NCBI GenBank assembly: GCA_019423745.1
Contig: JAHZAV010000011.1
Span: 1-64,000 of the forward strand
Source of the DNA: Lachnospiraceae bacterium
GTDB taxonomy: Bacteria > Bacillota > Clostridia > Lachnospirales > Lachnospiraceae
Direction of reading: 5' to 3'
Length of the DNA: 64,000 nucleotides
The notes under the pieces were generated by a model. That model had not been told where the DNA came from. It worked only from the letters and a program-made list of their open reading frames with translations, and did not search any database. Each line of letters opens with the position of its first letter. Positions within the stretch are counted from its first letter, which is position 1. The translations under genes were made by a program, and so were the position numbers. Below, in pieces: positions 62,885 to 64,000 of the stretch.

Positions 62885-64000
62885 ATGAGAATTGCAATGT
62901 TGACAAACAACTACAAGCCTTTTGTAGGAGGAGTTCCAATCTCCATTGAAAGACAGGCCAGAGCTTTGAAAGCTTTGGGACATGAGGTTGTTATTTTCGC
63001 ACCAGACTATGAAGATCGGAGAGAGGAAGAAGGAGTCATCCGCTGTCGCATTCAAAAAAGGCGGATGAGAAATGGAATGGTATATCCCAGATTCTTTTGC
63101 CCGGAGATCGAAAGAGTATTCAGGGTTCAGAAATTTGACTGTATTCATGTTCATCAGCCTGTATATATGGGAAATACAGCGCTGTATCTGGGGAAAAAGT
63201 ATAGAATTCCTGTCGTTTATACGTATCATACGCGCTATGAAGATTATCTGCACTATCTTCCATTATTCCGGGAGGAAGATAAAGCAGGTGTAATTCGACA
63301 TTTTTTAATCAGGATAGCCAGAGAACGGATACTTCCTTGGTATATGAGGTGGTTTACAAACCAATGCGATATGGTACTTGCACCTACAAAAGGAATGAAA
63401 AGAAATATTTTGTTAAATGGTACCTCTACGGTAGTGGAAGTTCTTCCCATAGGTTTGGGAGATGAGTTTTTCCAGGATGATAAAGAAAAGGCAGAAGAAG
63501 TATGGAAACAATATGGGAAGGGAAAGCAATATCTTTTTTCTACAGTTTCCAGACTGGAAGAAGAGAAGAATCTGTATTTTCTTCTGGAAGGGGTGAGAAG
63601 GCTTAAAGAAGAAGGTCTGGAACCTTTTAGGCTTCTTGTAATCGGAGAGGGGAGTCTAAAAGAAAAACTGAAACAAACGGTGGCAGACTGGAAATTGGAA
63701 GACAGTGTAACTTTTACCGGAAATATTCCCAACCAGGAAATTGCCGCTTACCTGCAGGCCAGTGATCTTTTTCTGTTTTCCTCGAAGTCGGAGACACAGG
63801 GGATTGTGATCCAGGAGGCTATGGCGAGTGGCTGCCCGGTGGTGGCTGTGAAGGCCAGTGGTGTAGAGGATGCAGTAGAAGATGGAATAAATGGATATTT
63901 ATCAAAAGAAGATGTGCAGGAGTGGTGTATGAAGATTTGGAAGGCGTTAGAGGGTCCTGGGAGACAGAAGATGAGGGAGGAGGCCAAAAGAAGCGCATCA
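62885..64000 (+). CDS. GT4-family glycosyltransferase (3' end cut by the window)
   Basis: The frame is open from ATG at 62885 to the last base (372 codons), so the stop lies outside. The start follows GGAGGAGGAAAAGAC. The protein begins MRIAMLTNNYKPFVGG, with the nucleotide-sugar domain TVSRLEEEKNLYFLLEG and the EX7E region SKSETQGIVIQEAMASG. It belongs to GT4 retaining transferases; its N-terminal GGV(P)-SIERQARAL pattern resembles diacylglycerol glucosyltransferases of Gram-positive membranes. With DedA next door, a role in membrane glycolipids is plausible but unproven. Confidence 0.88.
   Translation, partial: MRIAMLTNNYKPFVGGVPISIERQARALKALGHEVVIFAPDYEDRREEEGVIRCRIQKRRMRNGMVYPRFFCPEIERVFRVQKFDCIHVHQPVYMGNTALYLGKKYRIPVVYTYHTRYEDYLHYLPLFREEDKAGVIRHFLIRIARERILPWYMRWFTNQCDMVLAPTKGMKRNILLNGTSTVVEVLPIGLGDEFFQDDKEKAEEVWKQYGKGKQYLFSTVSRLEEEKNLYFLLEGVRRLKEEGLEPFRLLVIGEGSLKEKLKQTVADWKLEDSVTFTGNIPNQEIAAYLQASDLFLFSSKSETQGIVIQEAMASGCPVVAVKASGVEDAVEDGINGYLSKEDVQEWCMKIWKALEGPGRQKMREEAKRSAS

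Overview
The window reads as a 64 kb stretch of core chromosome from an anaerobic Gram-positive of the class Clostridia, most likely a Lachnospiraceae gut bacterium (near Blautia, Dorea, Mediterraneibacter or Ruminococcus). This rests on moderately low GC, strong AGGAGG ribosome binding sites, HrcA/CIRCE heat-shock control, CodY, a SigK-type sporulation sigma factor, T-box and manganese riboswitches, DUF5688 and DUF6106 family proteins, and an intracellular maltodextrin cluster. I see no prophage, insertion sequence, CRISPR array, integrase or rRNA operon. The species assignment is inference.

Layout. 1-1801: a CIRCE-controlled Hsp20 gene and a CbpA-type DnaJ. 1927-3582: an 8-oxoguanine glycosylase, then a manganese-riboswitch-controlled exporter (mntP). 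3662-7773: prmA-rsmE-cysteine desulfurase-thiI, a translation and tRNA-thiolation operon. 7859-8095: a small HPr-like regulator on the minus strand. 8251-14784: mtaB, ireB, ruvX, a DUF1292 gene, a Fur-family regulator, RNase J, then trmR-trhP (tRNA wobble-uridine modification). 14810-15436: sigK on the minus strand. 15702-21291: comM-dprA-topA-codY. 21359-23743: a small unknown gene, then CIRCE-controlled groES-groEL. 23866-30105: a DUF6106 gene, guaB, galM, a cell-wall amidase and thrS behind a T-box leader. 30189-32495: a small unknown gene and a large flavin/iron-sulfur ene-reductase, both minus. 32744-35737: a fused chorismate mutase-shikimate kinase, yqeG, efp and a DUF5688 gene. 35781-40621: tRNA-Arg(CCG), a membrane-anchored unknown, azlCD, a YtrA-type regulator with an ABC transporter, and endonuclease IV. 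40873-45556: argS, two aminoacyl-tRNA editing factors and a CPBP protease. 45701-50117: two paralogous secreted NlpC/P60 hydrolases, then rpsB-tsf. 50287-53751: an unknown gene, an overlooked probable selenoprotein, two alkylation-repair genes, a P-loop kinase and a flavodoxin/ferredoxin fusion. 53779-62257: a LacI-type regulator divergent from glgP-malQ-neopullulanase-alpha-glucosidase. 62361-64000: a DedA membrane protein and a glycosyltransferase cut by the window end.

How the genes work together. Most serve translation (tRNA charging, editing and modification, EF-P, EF-Ts, S2), protein folding and DNA maintenance. The glycan cluster (four cytoplasmic enzymes without signal peptides, plus a LacI regulator) would convert imported maltodextrins and glycogen-type glucans to glucose and glucose-1-phosphate; no transporter is inside the window.

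The most notable item is on the minus strand at 50692-50988. An in-frame TGA splits a gene that reads smoothly through as a 98-residue protein with a CxxU motif, and a SECIS-like hairpin follows at the expected distance. A plain ORF call sees only its C-terminal 63 residues. Other points worth a second look: the groES CIRCE half-site doubles as a terminator arm, an 11-bp stem sequesters the dedA ribosome binding site, the HPr-like protein lacks the phosphorylatable histidine, the RNase J gene ends in a perfect 21-bp palindrome, and chorismate mutase is fused to shikimate kinase.
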